From NCBI RefSeq assembly GCF_012958305.1, contig NZ_JABBYO010000003.1:248001-312000 (forward strand): DNA of 64,000 nucleotides, written 5' to 3'. Below are positions 53,351 to 62,487 of this stretch, piece after piece (positions within the stretch are counted from its first letter, which is position 1; every line of letters starts with the position of its first letter). Both the position numbers and the translations under genes were made by a program. The notes beneath the pieces are model-generated. The model saw only the letters and a program-made list of their open reading frames with translations, did no database searches and was not told the DNA's origin. The stretch is from Tautonia rosea (GTDB lineage: Bacteria; Planctomycetota; Planctomycetia; Isosphaerales; Isosphaeraceae).

Positions 53351-56098
53351 ATGTCACCCGCCGACCCCGCCAGTCCCAGCCAGGCTCACAACGTGCTTCG
53401 GACCACCCGAAGTGACCTCGACCCGATCTTCTTCCCGAAGACCGTCGCCGTGATCGGTGCGACCGAGGCCGCTGGCAGTGTCGGTCGAACGATTCTCTGG
53501 AACTTGCTCAGCAGTCCCTTCGGGGGCACGGTGTATCCAGTCAACCCCAAGCGGCCGAACGTCCTGGGGGTGAAGGCCTACCCTCGCGTTTCCGAACTCC
53601 CCGAACCGGTCGATCTGGCCGTGATCGTCACTCCCGCGTCCACGGTGCCGGGCATCATTGGCGAGTGTGTTGAGGCCGGGGTCAAGGGAGCCATCATCAT
53701 CTCGGCCGGATTCAAGGAGGTCGGCCCGCAGGGAGCCGAGCTGGAGCGTCAGGTTCTCGATCAGGCTCGCCGAGGCAAGATGCGGATCATCGGTCCGAAT
53801 TGTCTCGGCGTGATGAACCCGATGACCGGCCTGAACGCGACCTTCGCCGGAGCGATGGCAAGACCGGGGAACGTCGGCTTCCTCAGTCAAAGTGGTGCCC
53901 TTTGCACGGCGGTCCTCGACTGGAGCTTTCAGGAGCAGGTGGGCTTTAGCGCCTTTCTCTCGATCGGCTCCATGGTGGATGTCGGCTGGGGAGACCTGAT
54001 CGACTACCTCGGAGACGACCCGAGAACGCGATCCATCGTCATCTACATGGAGTCGATCGGCGACGCCCGCAAGTTCCTCTCGGCCGCCCGAGAGGTCGCC
54101 TTGACCAAGCCGATCATCGTTATCAAGGCCGGCCGAACCTCCGCAGCGGCCGCCGCGGCCGCCTCGCATACCGGAAGCCTGACCGGAAGCGACGAGGTCC
54201 TTGATGCCGCCTTTCGCCGCTCGGGAGTCCTGAGAGTCAATTCTATCGCCGAGATTTTCAACATTTCCGAAGTGCTCGCCAAGCAACCTCGTCCCCGAGG
54301 TCCTCGATTGGCAATCCTCACAAACGCTGGCGGTCCAGGAGTCCTTGCAACCGACGCCTTGATCCAGAACGGCGGCGAGCTGGCAACCCTCTCCGCCGAG
54401 ACGATCGCTGAACTCAATGAGTTTCTCCCGGGCGCCTGGAGCCGAGGCAATCCGGTCGATATTCTCGGCGATGCCGGACCCGAACGGTACGCCAAGGCGG
54501 TCGAGGTTGTCTCCCGAGACTCGAACAGCGATGGGTTACTCGTGGTGCTCACTCCCCAGGCGATGACCGACCCGACCCGCACGGCCGATCACTTGAAGGT
54601 CGCCGCGAAAAAGGGGGCCAAGCCGATGCTCGCAAGCTGGATGGGTGGAACCCATGTTGCTGCGGGCGTTGATATTCTGAACCGGGCAGATATTCCGACC
54701 TTTACCTATCCCGACACCGCCGCCCGTGCCTTTGCCGCAATGTGGCGGCATAGCGATGCCTTACGTGGAATTTATCAGACACCGACCGAGACCGAGTTCG
54801 AAGGGGACGGCGCGATCGATCGTGACACCGCCGAGGAGATCGTTCGAGCCGCCCGGAGCGCGGGACGGACGATCCTGAACGAGGCGGAATCGAAGCGATT
54901 GCTCACCGCGTACGGCATCCCCACCGTGGAGACCATCGTTGCGTCCGACCCGCGTGCGGCAGTCTCGGCGGCGGATCAGATTGGCTACCCCGTGGTGCTC
55001 AAATTGCATTCGGACACGATCACGCACAAGACCGATGTGGGCGGCGTGGTGCTCAATCTTGCCAATGGAGACGCGGTTCGAGCCGCGTTTCAGTCCATTC
55101 GATCCTCTGTTCTGAAGACGGCCACCGAGGCCGATTTCCAGGGGGTGACCGTTCAGCCGATGGTTCGTCAGCTCGACGGCTACGAGCTCATCGTCGGCAG
55201 CAGTATCGATCCACAGTTCGGTCCCGTCTTGCTCTTTGGAACCGGTGGCTCACTGGTTGAGGTCTTCCGGGATCGCGCCCTGGCCCTTCCTCCTCTGAAT
55301 ACGACCCTGGCCCGTCGGATGATGGAGCAAACCCGCATTCTCACAGCCCTGAAAGGGGTGAGGGGACGGCCACCGGTCGATCTGGGAGCACTCGAACGCT
55401 TACTCGTGCGGTTCAGCCAACTCGTCGTCGAACAGCGGTGGATCAAGGAGATCGATATCAATCCCTTGCTCGTTTCGCATGAGCAAATGCGTGCACTCGA
55501 CGCTCGCGTGATTGTGCATGATCCTGACGTCTCCGCCAAGGATCTTCCTCGAACCGCGATCCGCCCTTATCCCACGCAATATGTCGAACCCTTTACGTTG
55601 CGTGACGGAACCCAGACGACGATCCGACCCATTCGTCCCGAAGACGAACCCTTGATGATCGCCTTCCACCAATCCCTCTCGGAACGCAGCGTCTATTCAC
55701 GCTATTTCCAGGCGATGAAACTCAGCACTCGGGTCGCCCACGAGCGATTGACTCGGATCTGTTTTATCGACTACGACCGCGAGATGGCCCTGGTCGTTTC
55801 GCGACGCCCCACCGAGCCGGGCCGGCACGAGATCCTCGCCGTCGGTCGTCTGAGCCGGCAGCATAGCTTCGACGAGGCCGAGTTTGCCTTGCTCGTGGCC
55901 GACGCGTATCAAGGGCAGGGCCTGGGAGGCGAATTGCTTCGTCGCCTGATCCAGATCGCCCGCAACGAAGGCATCCGCCGCGTGACAGCCGATATGCTCC
56001 GCGACAACCGGCCCATGCAGCGTGTCTGCGAGCGGCTTGGCTTCCGGCTCCGCTACGATCCGGACGATCAGATCGTCCACGCCGAGATCGAACTTTGA
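53351..56098 (+). CDS. ADP-forming acyl-CoA synthetase fused to a GNAT acetyltransferase
   Basis: The protein has 915 residues. The CoA-binding domain is at about residues 25-125 ([18 protein letters not shown]), and a succinyl-CoA ligase-like region has the phosphohistidine loop [12 protein letters not shown]. The ATP-grasp domain is at about residues 495-710 ([38 protein letters not shown]). The C-terminal GNAT domain is at about residues 745-915 ([17 protein letters not shown], the acetyl-CoA loop). This is the architecture of Pat-type protein lysine acetyltransferases, but the phosphohistidine is retained, so the synthetase half may be active. GGAGGA precedes ATG 53351. Confidence 0.92.
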   Translation: MSPADPASPSQAHNVLRTTRSDLDPIFFPKTVAVIGATEAAGSVGRTILWNLLSSPFGGTVYPVNPKRPNVLGVKAYPRVSELPEPVDLAVIVTPASTVPGIIGECVEAGVKGAIIISAGFKEVGPQGAELERQVLDQARRGKMRIIGPNCLGVMNPMTGLNATFAGAMARPGNVGFLSQSGALCTAVLDWSFQEQVGFSAFLSIGSMVDVGWGDLIDYLGDDPRTRSIVIYMESIGDARKFLSAAREVALTKPIIVIKAGRTSAAAAAAASHTGSLTGSDEVLDAAFRRSGVLRVNSIAEIFNISEVLAKQPRPRGPRLAILTNAGGPGVLATDALIQNGGELATLSAETIAELNEFLPGAWSRGNPVDILGDAGPERYAKAVEVVSRDSNSDGLLVVLTPQAMTDPTRTADHLKVAAKKGAKPMLASWMGGTHVAAGVDILNRADIPTFTYPDTAARAFAAMWRHSDALRGIYQTPTETEFEGDGAIDRDTAEEIVRAARSAGRTILNEAESKRLLTAYGIPTVETIVASDPRAAVSAADQIGYPVVLKLHSDTITHKTDVGGVVLNLANGDAVRAAFQSIRSSVLKTATEADFQGVTVQPMVRQLDGYELIVGSSIDPQFGPVLLFGTGGSLVEVFRDRALALPPLNTTLARRMMEQTRILTALKGVRGRPPVDLGALERLLVRFSQLVVEQRWIKEIDINPLLVSHEQMRALDARVIVHDPDVSAKDLPRTAIRPYPTQYVEPFTLRDGTQTTIRPIRPEDEPLMIAFHQSLSERSVYSRYFQAMKLSTRVAHERLTRICFIDYDREMALVVSRRPTEPGRHEILAVGRLSRQHSFDEAEFALLVADAYQGQGLGGELLRRLIQIARNEGIRRVTADMLRDNRPMQRVCERLGFRLRYDPDDQIVHAEIEL

Positions 56099-56112
56099 TC
56101 GCTCAATCGCGG

Positions 56113-56496
56113 TCAACTCACCAGCGGGCGAGGGCGCTTGACGATCTGAAGTCGGTTACCTTCCGGGTCTCGGAAGAACGCGGTGGTCATGGAATCATTG
56201 GCAATGGCCGTGTCCTCCTCGAAGGTCAGGCCCCGGGCTTCCAGATCGGCGCGGGACGCCGCCACGTCGTCCACGATGAAGGCGATGTGGCACACGTGCC
56301 TCGTATCGACGGCGGGAATCTCGGCAAGTCGGCCGATCAACTCCACCGCCATACCGGCGTCATCGGCCAGGAAGTAGCCGGGAGGCGAGGCCTTGCTGTT
56401 GTCGAGAATTACGCGGAGTCCGAACGCCTCGACATAAAAGTCTTTCAAGGCGTGTGGGTCCGCTGCAAACAGGGCGACATGTTCAATGCGGGCCAT
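56113..56496 (-). CDS. VOC (glyoxalase/bleomycin-resistance fold) protein
   Basis: The protein has 127 residues. Two beta-alpha-beta-beta-beta modules are visible: IEHVALFAADPHALKDFYVEAFGL and then HIAFIVDDVAASRADLEARGL, ending with FFRDPEGNRLQIVKR, the classic VOC C-terminal strand with the metal-binding Glu position (here Arg-Leu-Gln). His5 in EHVAL is a usual metal ligand. Substrate unknown. It converges on the acyl-CoA synthetase gene. Confidence 0.9.
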   Translation of the reverse strand: MARIEHVALFAADPHALKDFYVEAFGLRVILDNSKASPPGYFLADDAGMAVELIGRLAEIPAVDTRHVCHIAFIVDDVAASRADLEARGLTFEEDTAIANDSMTTAFFRDPEGNRLQIVKRPRPLVS

Positions 56497-56517
56497 GACG
56501 ATGGGTGTTCCGTGGAG

Positions 56518-57024
56518 TTACGCCGGGCGTCGGCGAGTGCTTGAGCGAGGCGGCGAGACGCTGCCGCCGATCCATTCCGCGATGACCTTCCAGTGTGCGT
56601 CGCCAACCGGCTGAATCGAAAGCCGACTGCCTTTGCGAAGCAGCTCCATTCCCTCAAGTCTCGGTTCGGCGCGGAGTCGGGGAAGTTCGATCAACGGCTC
56701 GATCGCTCGGACTGCTCGGATCGAGACCTGAAACCAGATCGGGTTCTCCGGGTCGCTCTTGGGGTCGTAGTGATCGGCCTTCGGGTCGAAAGCGGTTGGG
56801 TCGGGGTGGGCTTCTCGCACCACCTCCGCAATCCCGGCGATTCCCGGAGGATTGGCGTTGGAGTGGTAGTACAGGACGAGATCTCCCTTTTTGACCTGAT
56901 CGCGCAGGAAGTTCCGGGCCTGATAGTTGCGGACACCGTCCCATCCGGTTGTCTGGTCCGGCGAGGCCATCAGGTCAGAAAAGGAGAAGCAGTCCGGCTC
57001 AGACTTGAACAGCCAGTATCCCAT
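56518..57024 (-). CDS. EVE domain protein
   Basis: The protein has 168 residues. The EVE fold (related to PUA and YTH domains, which read modified bases) is clear from MGYWLFKSEPDCFSFSDL, WDGVRNYQARNFLRDQVKKGDLVLYYHS, GIAGIAEVVREAHPDPTAFDP and WFQVSIRAVRAI. ATG 57024 is the family start. The C-terminal ~20 residues are Arg/Ser-rich and disordered. Bacterial EVE proteins are often linked to nucleic-acid modification; no restriction genes are adjacent here. It is 22 bp upstream of the VOC gene on the same strand. Confidence 0.92.
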   Translation of the reverse strand: MGYWLFKSEPDCFSFSDLMASPDQTTGWDGVRNYQARNFLRDQVKKGDLVLYYHSNANPPGIAGIAEVVREAHPDPTAFDPKADHYDPKSDPENPIWFQVSIRAVRAIEPLIELPRLRAEPRLEGMELLRKGSRLSIQPVGDAHWKVIAEWIGGSVSPPRSSTRRRPA

Positions 57025-57139
57025 GACGATCGATCCTCGATCTCTCGATCCCTCACGCGCCCCCTTCGTCTGAGCACCATCCGGGTAGACTACCACGCGA
57101 AGCGGTTGCGGGGGAGTCCCGGCTGGCGAACTGAGATGC

Positions 57140-58075
57140 TCACGACCTCTGGTTTGAGGGAGGTTGTTCCTCGGGTTCGTCCGGATTGCGCTGCAGCCAC
57201 TCGTCCAGTTCTTCGGGGCTGATGTGGTCGCGAGGTGGTGCATGAAAGCGCCGGGCCGAGGCCGATCGTGCCCGCAGGGCTCGGGCCGTCGTGACACTTC
57301 GCACCACAAGATACACGACCAGAAGACCGATCAGTCCCAGCAACCAGGTCGGAGATGACTTGCCAGCGCCGATTGGCACCTCCGCGGGCCTGCGATCATC
57401 AGGCACATATTCGAGTCGGCCGATCAGCATCGGCGCTTTCCGAGCCTTGTCGGCGGCGTTGTAGGCCAGCAGTTTGAAGAAATAGCCGTGAAAGATGACG
57501 AATGCGTTCACGTCGTCACCACCGGGAAGACCCTTCGGAGCGTCTTCAAAGACAAGCACGTAGGGAAATCCTCGGCTGTCTCCAGTAAACGTCCAGGCTT
57601 CGTACAAGGCTCCTTCGGGGGCGATGCGATCGGGCAGGTCGTCAATGCGGAGGATCCGGCGGGCGGTCCCTTGCAAGCGGATCGGCAACCCTCGGTAGCG
57701 CTCGGGACGATCGAGCAGATCGGAGAACACTACGTCGGTCCGGGCTGTCTTGCGAAGCTCCTCTATCGGAGTTCTCCGCGCCCGGTCGAGCAGTTCGGCA
57801 TAGGCCGCCGTCTCGCTGAACTGCAAAGGGGCCACGTCCCGGACCGCCTCGAACACCATCGAGTCATCCGGCGGGGGGAGGGGGGATTGTGCGCCGATTC
57901 CCCTGTCCGGCTCGGGTGGTAAGGGTACCTCGGGCTGAAGGAATTGGACCAGGAGAATCCCCGAGAGGATCGCCAGGGTGATCAGCGGAATCACCTGTCC
58001 CCAGGCAACGCCCCGTCGAGCCGAACCGTGGGGCGAAAGGGGACCGTCAGGCTCGAAGGGATCGGCTGGGCTCAT
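57140..58075 (-). CDS. Membrane protein of unknown function, ExbB/ExbD operon
   Basis: The protein has 311 residues. Two transmembrane helices are predicted (QVIPLITLAILSGILLVQFL at about residues 27-46 and TWLLGLIGLLVVYLVVRSV at about 243-261) flanking a soluble domain of about 190 residues with an OB-like beta character (YRGLPIRLQGTARRILRIDD, FPYVLVFEDAP, NAFVIFHGYFFKLLAYNA). The C-terminal tail is charged. I do not recognise a family. It is 44 bp downstream of the second ExbD gene, so it is likely a component or client of that energy-transducing complex. Confidence 0.75.
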   Translation of the reverse strand: MSPADPFEPDGPLSPHGSARRGVAWGQVIPLITLAILSGILLVQFLQPEVPLPPEPDRGIGAQSPLPPPDDSMVFEAVRDVAPLQFSETAAYAELLDRARRTPIEELRKTARTDVVFSDLLDRPERYRGLPIRLQGTARRILRIDDLPDRIAPEGALYEAWTFTGDSRGFPYVLVFEDAPKGLPGGDDVNAFVIFHGYFFKLLAYNAADKARKAPMLIGRLEYVPDDRRPAEVPIGAGKSSPTWLLGLIGLLVVYLVVRSVTTARALRARSASARRFHAPPRDHISPEELDEWLQRNPDEPEEQPPSNQRS

Positions 58076-58119
58076 CGGTTCCCTCGGCAGACGGGGGAGT
58101 GAAATAGTCGAGTGAGGCG

Positions 58120-58584
58120 TCAGTTCATTTCAGTGAAGTTGACTTTCGTCAGGCCAAGATCGGAAAACATGTTCAAAACCGAGACAAGGTGTTCCCAGTG
58201 AAGATCCGGATGGGCTCGGATCAGGGCCTGGTCGAACGCGTAGTCGGGGTCTTCAAGCAACCCTTTGATCCGATCGCGGAGGCTGGGCAGGTCCTCAAAC
58301 CGCAATTCCTCCAGATCGATTCCGGTCAACTCTCCCGTGTTGTCCGAGAGCAACGTCACCTGGAACGATCGGATGGCGGGGGGTTCGTCCGAGGGGCTGT
58401 CCTCGGGCGGCGGTTCCGGTTCGGGCTCAGTCTGAGGCGTGGTCGGGAGCAAGTTCAAATCGAACTGCAGCTCCATCGGCGCTGGCTTGAAGGTAAGGAT
58501 GAAGAACGTGAGCAGCTGAAAGGCCACGTCAAGCATGGGAGTCAGCGGGACTTCAATTTCGGTCGATTGACGCGGTCGAAACAT
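58120..58584 (-). CDS. ExbD/TolR biopolymer transport protein
   Basis: The protein has 154 residues. One transmembrane helix near the N-terminus contains the proton-path Asp ([21 protein letters not shown]), followed by a periplasmic domain with a Pro/Glu-rich linker. It works with the ExbB-type channel at 59189-60103 to convert the proton gradient into mechanical work across the envelope. It is the second of two ExbD paralogues in the operon. Confidence 0.9.
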   Translation of the reverse strand: MFRPRQSTEIEVPLTPMLDVAFQLLTFFILTFKPAPMELQFDLNLLPTTPQTEPEPEPPPEDSPSDEPPAIRSFQVTLLSDNTGELTGIDLEELRFEDLPSLRDRIKGLLEDPDYAFDQALIRAHPDLHWEHLVSVLNMFSDLGLTKVNFTEMN

Positions 58585-58676
58585 CAGGGGCTGCTCCGGG
58601 GGCGGAGGTTGGCAGCATCAGAAACAAGGCAGGACAGGAGCGAGTACGGCTCCCCCAACCGATCGTGCGTCGTCGT

Positions 58677-59144
58677 TCAATACGTCGGGGCGCTGAGGGC
58701 TCGGAGATCGAACCGGGAGAAATTCACATCCTGGCAGGCCCGGATCAGTCGGAAGACCTCGGTAAACGGGGCCTGCCGGTCGGCCCGAAGAATCACAGTC
58801 GTCGGGAGCGGCTCTCCGGCCGACAGCGTGATGCCGGCGGCGTCCGCATTCAAACGGGCCAGGTCGGCCTGAAAGCGAATATGCTTTAATGCCTCGTCGG
58901 CGCTCAGAGCCTGGCTGGCCACCAGCAAGCGACCTGTCTCATCGATGTTCAAAACCAGCTTATCCTCGGCCGGGTTCAGGATCGGTCGAGCCGATCCGGC
59001 CACCGGGAGCCGGACCCGCTGGTCGTACACTTCCTGGTTGAAATTCGAGACCATGATGAAGAAGGTCATGAGCTGGAACACGACGTCGAGCAGCGGCGTC
59101 AGGTCCGGCTGATACTTCACGTTGTGGAGTTTGGGTCGGGGCAT
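58677..59144 (-). CDS. ExbD/TolR biopolymer transport protein
   Basis: The protein has 155 residues. The transmembrane segment DLTPLLDVVFQLMTFFIMV carries the conserved Asp of the ExbD/TolR family, followed by a periplasmic domain (DKLVLNIDETGRLLVASQAL, ILRADRQAPFTEVFRLIRAC). ATG 59144 matches the family N-terminus; earlier in-frame codons are unconserved. It is 44 bp after the ExbB-type gene. Two ExbD paralogues suggest a heterodimer or two specialised complexes. Confidence 0.92.
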   Translation of the reverse strand: MPRPKLHNVKYQPDLTPLLDVVFQLMTFFIMVSNFNQEVYDQRVRLPVAGSARPILNPAEDKLVLNIDETGRLLVASQALSADEALKHIRFQADLARLNADAAGITLSAGEPLPTTVILRADRQAPFTEVFRLIRACQDVNFSRFDLRALSAPTY

Positions 59145-59188
59145 GATCGATCGGGCCTCCTCGCGTGGCACCGGGTGCGGGCTTCGGC

Positions 59189-60103
59189 TCAGGTGGCGGT
59201 CCGGGTCACCCCTTGCTGCTGCTTGGCGGCCTGCCAGAAGGCGTTGATGGTTCGGTCGGCGATCTTCGTCGTCTCGGTGGCGATGAAGACGATCCGGTTC
59301 CGGAAGAAGGCAAAGAAGAAGATCGCCGGCACCGAGACAATCAGCCCTTCAAAGGTCGTGACCAGCGCGAGCGAGATATTGCCGGCCAGCTTCGTCGGAT
59401 CGACCTGCACCCCCTCGACCGTCGCCAAATCCTGGAAGGCCAGAATCATGCCCAGCACCGTCCCCAGCAGACCGAGCATCGGGGCGATCGTCCCAATCGT
59501 GCCGAGATAGCTGTTCTTCGACTCCATATCGACCACGATTTCCTCGGCCGTGGCATTCATGGCCTCCTTGGCCTCGGTCCGGCCGTTGGGCATGTTGGCC
59601 ACTCCGGTCCGAACAAGCCGGGCGAGGAACGAGTTATCCTCGCGGCAGGCGTCGTAGGCCTCCTGAAACTTCTTTTCTCGAATCGCGTTATCGAGCAGAT
59701 CGACCAGTTGTGGCGGCACCGCCTCCTTGAGCCGGAACTCCAGGAACAGGCGAATGATCATCGCCACCAGGGTGATCGACAAAATGATGATCAGGCCGCC
59801 GATGATGCCCGACGACTCGATAAACCACTGCAACCCCGACTTGGTCCGGACCGGGCTCCCCGTTGTGGTCTCGCCAGGAGTCGATGCGGCCGCAGCCGGT
59901 TCGGGCTCGGGTTCGGGAGCGGCTTCGGGTGTCGCCCCATTGTCTGGTTCCGGAGCAGGGGGAAGCATCGCATCCTCCTGCGCGATGGCAGCGGTCGGCA
60001 TCAGTCCGATCGTACCGACGCAGCAGAGCGGCATCGCCAGCAGCGTCGCCAGCAAAACTCGGGACAGGCGACGGCCCCTCGGGCTCGAAATCGGGGTCGG
60101 CAT
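59189..60103 (-). CDS. MotA/TolQ/ExbB proton channel family protein
   Basis: The protein has 304 residues. An exported N-terminal leader (RRLSRVLLATLLAMPLCCVGTIGLMPTAAIA) and a Pro/Glu/Ala-rich linker precede three transmembrane helices: IIGGLIIILSITLVAMIIRLF, NSYLGTIGTIAPMLGLLGTVLGMIL and TTFEGLIVSVPAIFFFAFF. The MotA/TolQ signature LGTVLGM and the Glu-rich ATVEGVQVDP loop are present. The periplasmic N-terminal extension is typical of planctomycete ExbB proteins. It is the first gene of the ExbB-ExbD-ExbD operon. Confidence 0.92.
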   Translation of the reverse strand: MPTPISSPRGRRLSRVLLATLLAMPLCCVGTIGLMPTAAIAQEDAMLPPAPEPDNGATPEAAPEPEPEPAAAASTPGETTTGSPVRTKSGLQWFIESSGIIGGLIIILSITLVAMIIRLFLEFRLKEAVPPQLVDLLDNAIREKKFQEAYDACREDNSFLARLVRTGVANMPNGRTEAKEAMNATAEEIVVDMESKNSYLGTIGTIAPMLGLLGTVLGMILAFQDLATVEGVQVDPTKLAGNISLALVTTFEGLIVSVPAIFFFAFFRNRIVFIATETTKIADRTINAFWQAAKQQQGVTRTAT

Positions 60104-60466
60104 CGGTGGCGTTCTCCGTCGGCAGTCGGGTCGGAGTCAGAGTCGGAATCGACGTTGAGAGCAGAACGATTCGGTCTCGGTTGAAGGTCGAGCCGGGACT
60201 TGCGTCACGTGAACGGACCTCGGGAACCGTCAGAGGGGGATTGATCGGGCGAGACGGTCTGACCCTTCCCGCACGCGTGTGCTCAAAATAGCCTCATCGG
60301 GATTCTCTGTCGCTTCTTGCCACCTGTCAACCGTCCCTTCGGAACCGGATTCGTTTGCAGCCCTGACCAGTGGCATTCCGCGGTCTCGTTTCCGAGGAGA
60401 AGTGATGGCATCTGCCTTTGAAATCACGCTCCGTTCCCAAAGGGTGACCTCGTCTCCGGTCCAGCT
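60104..60466. other. Intergenic region between the SPFH cluster and ExbB operon
   Basis: These 363 bp lie downstream of the HflK-like gene and upstream of the ExbB-type gene, both minus strand, so they should hold the ExbB operon promoter. I see no clear terminator hairpin or conserved gene; short open frames here have no domain character. Confidence 0.45.
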
Positions 60467-61390
60467 TCACGGCCGAGGCTCGTCGACCGGCCCAAGAATG
60501 CTCAGATCGAGCGGTTCGTCCGGAGCGAGGACGACCGTCCGTCCGACCCTCGGCCACTGCTCACGAATCGCATCGAGATAGATCCGCTGAATGGTCATCG
60601 ACCGCGAGCGATTCAGCTCGGTCAGGATCGATCGGAACCGGTCGGCCCGCGAGCGAGCCAGGATCACCGAACGGTCGGCGGCCGCATGGACGCGGTCGAG
60701 GATCGTCCCAACTTCCGACGCCGACGCGGCCAACACGCGGTCGGCGTGCCCCTGGGCTTCTCGGAGTCGTGTGTCGACCTCGCTCCGAGCAGCCTGGGTA
60801 GCGGCGAAGTCGGGTCTGACCTCCTCCGGAGGGCGAACCTCTGTCAAGTTGACGCTGAGGATCGCGAGCCCAAGCCCGAATCGGTCTGAGTCGTCACGGA
60901 GCGACCCGGCGACCTCAACCGCCACGGCAAGGCGTTCGCTCCCCATCGCATCGTCGATCCCCCGACGGGACAGCGCCCGACTCAACGATGCCTCTCCGAG
61001 CGCCACGAGCAATGCTTCTCGACGATCCACCGCCACCACAAACGCAACCGGATCGGCCACCCGGTACTGGACGACCGCTTCGGCCCGAAGCACGTTCTGA
61101 TCGCCCGAGAGGAATTCCCCGGCACCGGGAGCGTCGGAGGCTCCTGGAATTCCCGCCAGGCCGAGTCTCAGCCGCCGGACCTCATCCGTCCGAACCCGGT
61201 CGATCCGGTCAATCCCGAGCGGTGCCACCCAGTGCAAACCCGCTCCCATCGGCCGATCCAGCACCCTCCCGAAGCGTCGGACAACGACCGATTCGCCCGG
61301 TTCAACCGCCACCAGTCCCGTTGCCAGCACGCTCAAGAGAATCACGGTTGTCAGCGCAAGCAGTCCCGCGACCCGTTGTTGACGACTCAT
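60467..61390 (-). CDS. HflK-like SPFH/Band 7 protein
   Basis: The protein has 307 residues. An N-terminal transmembrane helix (LLALTTVILLSVLATGLVAV) is followed by the SPFH domain: VEPGESVVVRRFGRVL, GLHWVAPLGIDRIDRVRTDEV, SGDQNVLRAEAVVQYRVADP and VNLTEVRPPEEVRPDFAAT with a helical tail. The EVRPPEEVRP segment and the GDQN motif place it with HflK rather than HflC. In other bacteria HflK and HflC form a membrane cage around the protease FtsH. It overlaps the HflC-like gene by 4 bases. No FtsH gene is in the window. Confidence 0.88.
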   Translation of the reverse strand: MSRQQRVAGLLALTTVILLSVLATGLVAVEPGESVVVRRFGRVLDRPMGAGLHWVAPLGIDRIDRVRTDEVRRLRLGLAGIPGASDAPGAGEFLSGDQNVLRAEAVVQYRVADPVAFVVAVDRREALLVALGEASLSRALSRRGIDDAMGSERLAVAVEVAGSLRDDSDRFGLGLAILSVNLTEVRPPEEVRPDFAATQAARSEVDTRLREAQGHADRVLAASASEVGTILDRVHAAADRSVILARSRADRFRSILTELNRSRSMTIQRIYLDAIREQWPRVGRTVVLAPDEPLDLSILGPVDEPRP

Positions 61391-62412
61391 TCCTCACGCT
61401 CCCCGGGCGGTTCCGGATCGTTCGAAGCGACCGGATTTGCCGAGGCCGGGGCAGGCGACGGTGTCGGCCCCGCAAGCGGAGTCGGAGTCGAAGCCGTTGA
61501 CGGAGCTTGCAAAACGTTCGATCCTGGCCCCTGGTTCAGGAGCCTAAGCAAGGGACTGTCCGCCGACAGGACAACCGTCGCCCGGCCGTCAAGCAGAGAT
61601 CGGTACGTTTCCAGCGTTCTCAGGAACTCGGCAAAGCTCGGGTCGGTTGCGTGGGCTTCGTTGAGGATCCGGGTCGCTTCGGCCTCTCCCGAGCTTCGAA
61701 TGCGGTCGGCCTCGGCCTCGGCCTCGGTGAGAATCGCCTCGCGCTGTCGTTCGGCCTGACTGGTAATCGTTCGAGCCCGTGTTTCTCCGTCGGCCCGAAC
61801 CTGGGCAGCGACCTGGCGCCGTTCACTCCGGATCAGGTCGAACACTGCCGGTCGGACCTCCAGCGGATGATTAAAGCGCCGAAGCCTGACGTCGACCACC
61901 TCGACCCCCAGCTCCGACCGCGCCGGTTCGGCCACGGCCGATTGCACCTCCTCGGTCATGGCATCGAGCGCCCAGACGGTCGGATCGGTCGAGGCGATCG
62001 TCTCCAGGGCTCTCCGGCCGATCGCGTCGCTGAGGGCTGAGGTGAGACGTTCCTCCAGCCTTGCCTCGGCCGTCTCTTTCGAACCAGCAGCGCGGAGAAA
62101 GACAATCGGATCAGCCACCCGCCAGGCGACGAATCCGGCGACTTCCAGGTTTTTCTTGTCCCCGGTGATCACTTCCCGAGTGCTCGCATCGAACGACGTC
62201 AAGCGGCGGTCGATCGACCAGACCCCTTGCCACGGCCATTTAGCGTGCAGGCCCGCCTCTCCCGGATCGTCACCGTAAAGTGCAACCGGACGGCCAAAGC
62301 TGGTCACGAGCACGTACTGGGTTTCATCCGCCACAACGATCGACCTCGCCGTGACCACAATCACGGCAAGCACAAACACCAGAAGGACGGTGACAACCGA
62401 GGTTCGACGCAT
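61387..62412 (-). CDS. HflC-like SPFH/Band 7 protein
   Basis: The protein has 341 residues. The membrane anchor is SVVTVLLVFVLAVIVV; the SPFH domain starts RSIVVADETQYVLVTSFGRP and has LTSFDASTREVITGDKKNLEVAGFVAWRVADP. The long charged helix (ERQREAILTEAEAEADRIR) and FLRTLETYRSLLDGRATVVLS are HflC-like. A Pro/Ala/Thr-rich disordered C-terminus of about 45 residues follows. It overlaps the downstream HflK-like gene by 4 bases and begins 75 bp after the P-ATPase/HflK fusion gene. Confidence 0.88.
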   Translation of the reverse strand: MRRTSVVTVLLVFVLAVIVVTARSIVVADETQYVLVTSFGRPVALYGDDPGEAGLHAKWPWQGVWSIDRRLTSFDASTREVITGDKKNLEVAGFVAWRVADPIVFLRAAGSKETAEARLEERLTSALSDAIGRRALETIASTDPTVWALDAMTEEVQSAVAEPARSELGVEVVDVRLRRFNHPLEVRPAVFDLIRSERRQVAAQVRADGETRARTITSQAERQREAILTEAEAEADRIRSSGEAEATRILNEAHATDPSFAEFLRTLETYRSLLDGRATVVLSADSPLLRLLNQGPGSNVLQAPSTASTPTPLAGPTPSPAPASANPVASNDPEPPGEREE

Positions 62413-62487
62413 CAGAAACCTTTCATGAGCAATCAGGCCGTTTCAGGAATGCGATCAGGACGATGACGTGGTCTATCGCCCTCGCCA

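Noticed and set aside
59165-60184. 339-codon plus-strand frame opposite the ExbB-type gene
   Set aside because: Arg/Gln/His-rich shadow; the minus strand encodes three MotA/TolQ helices.
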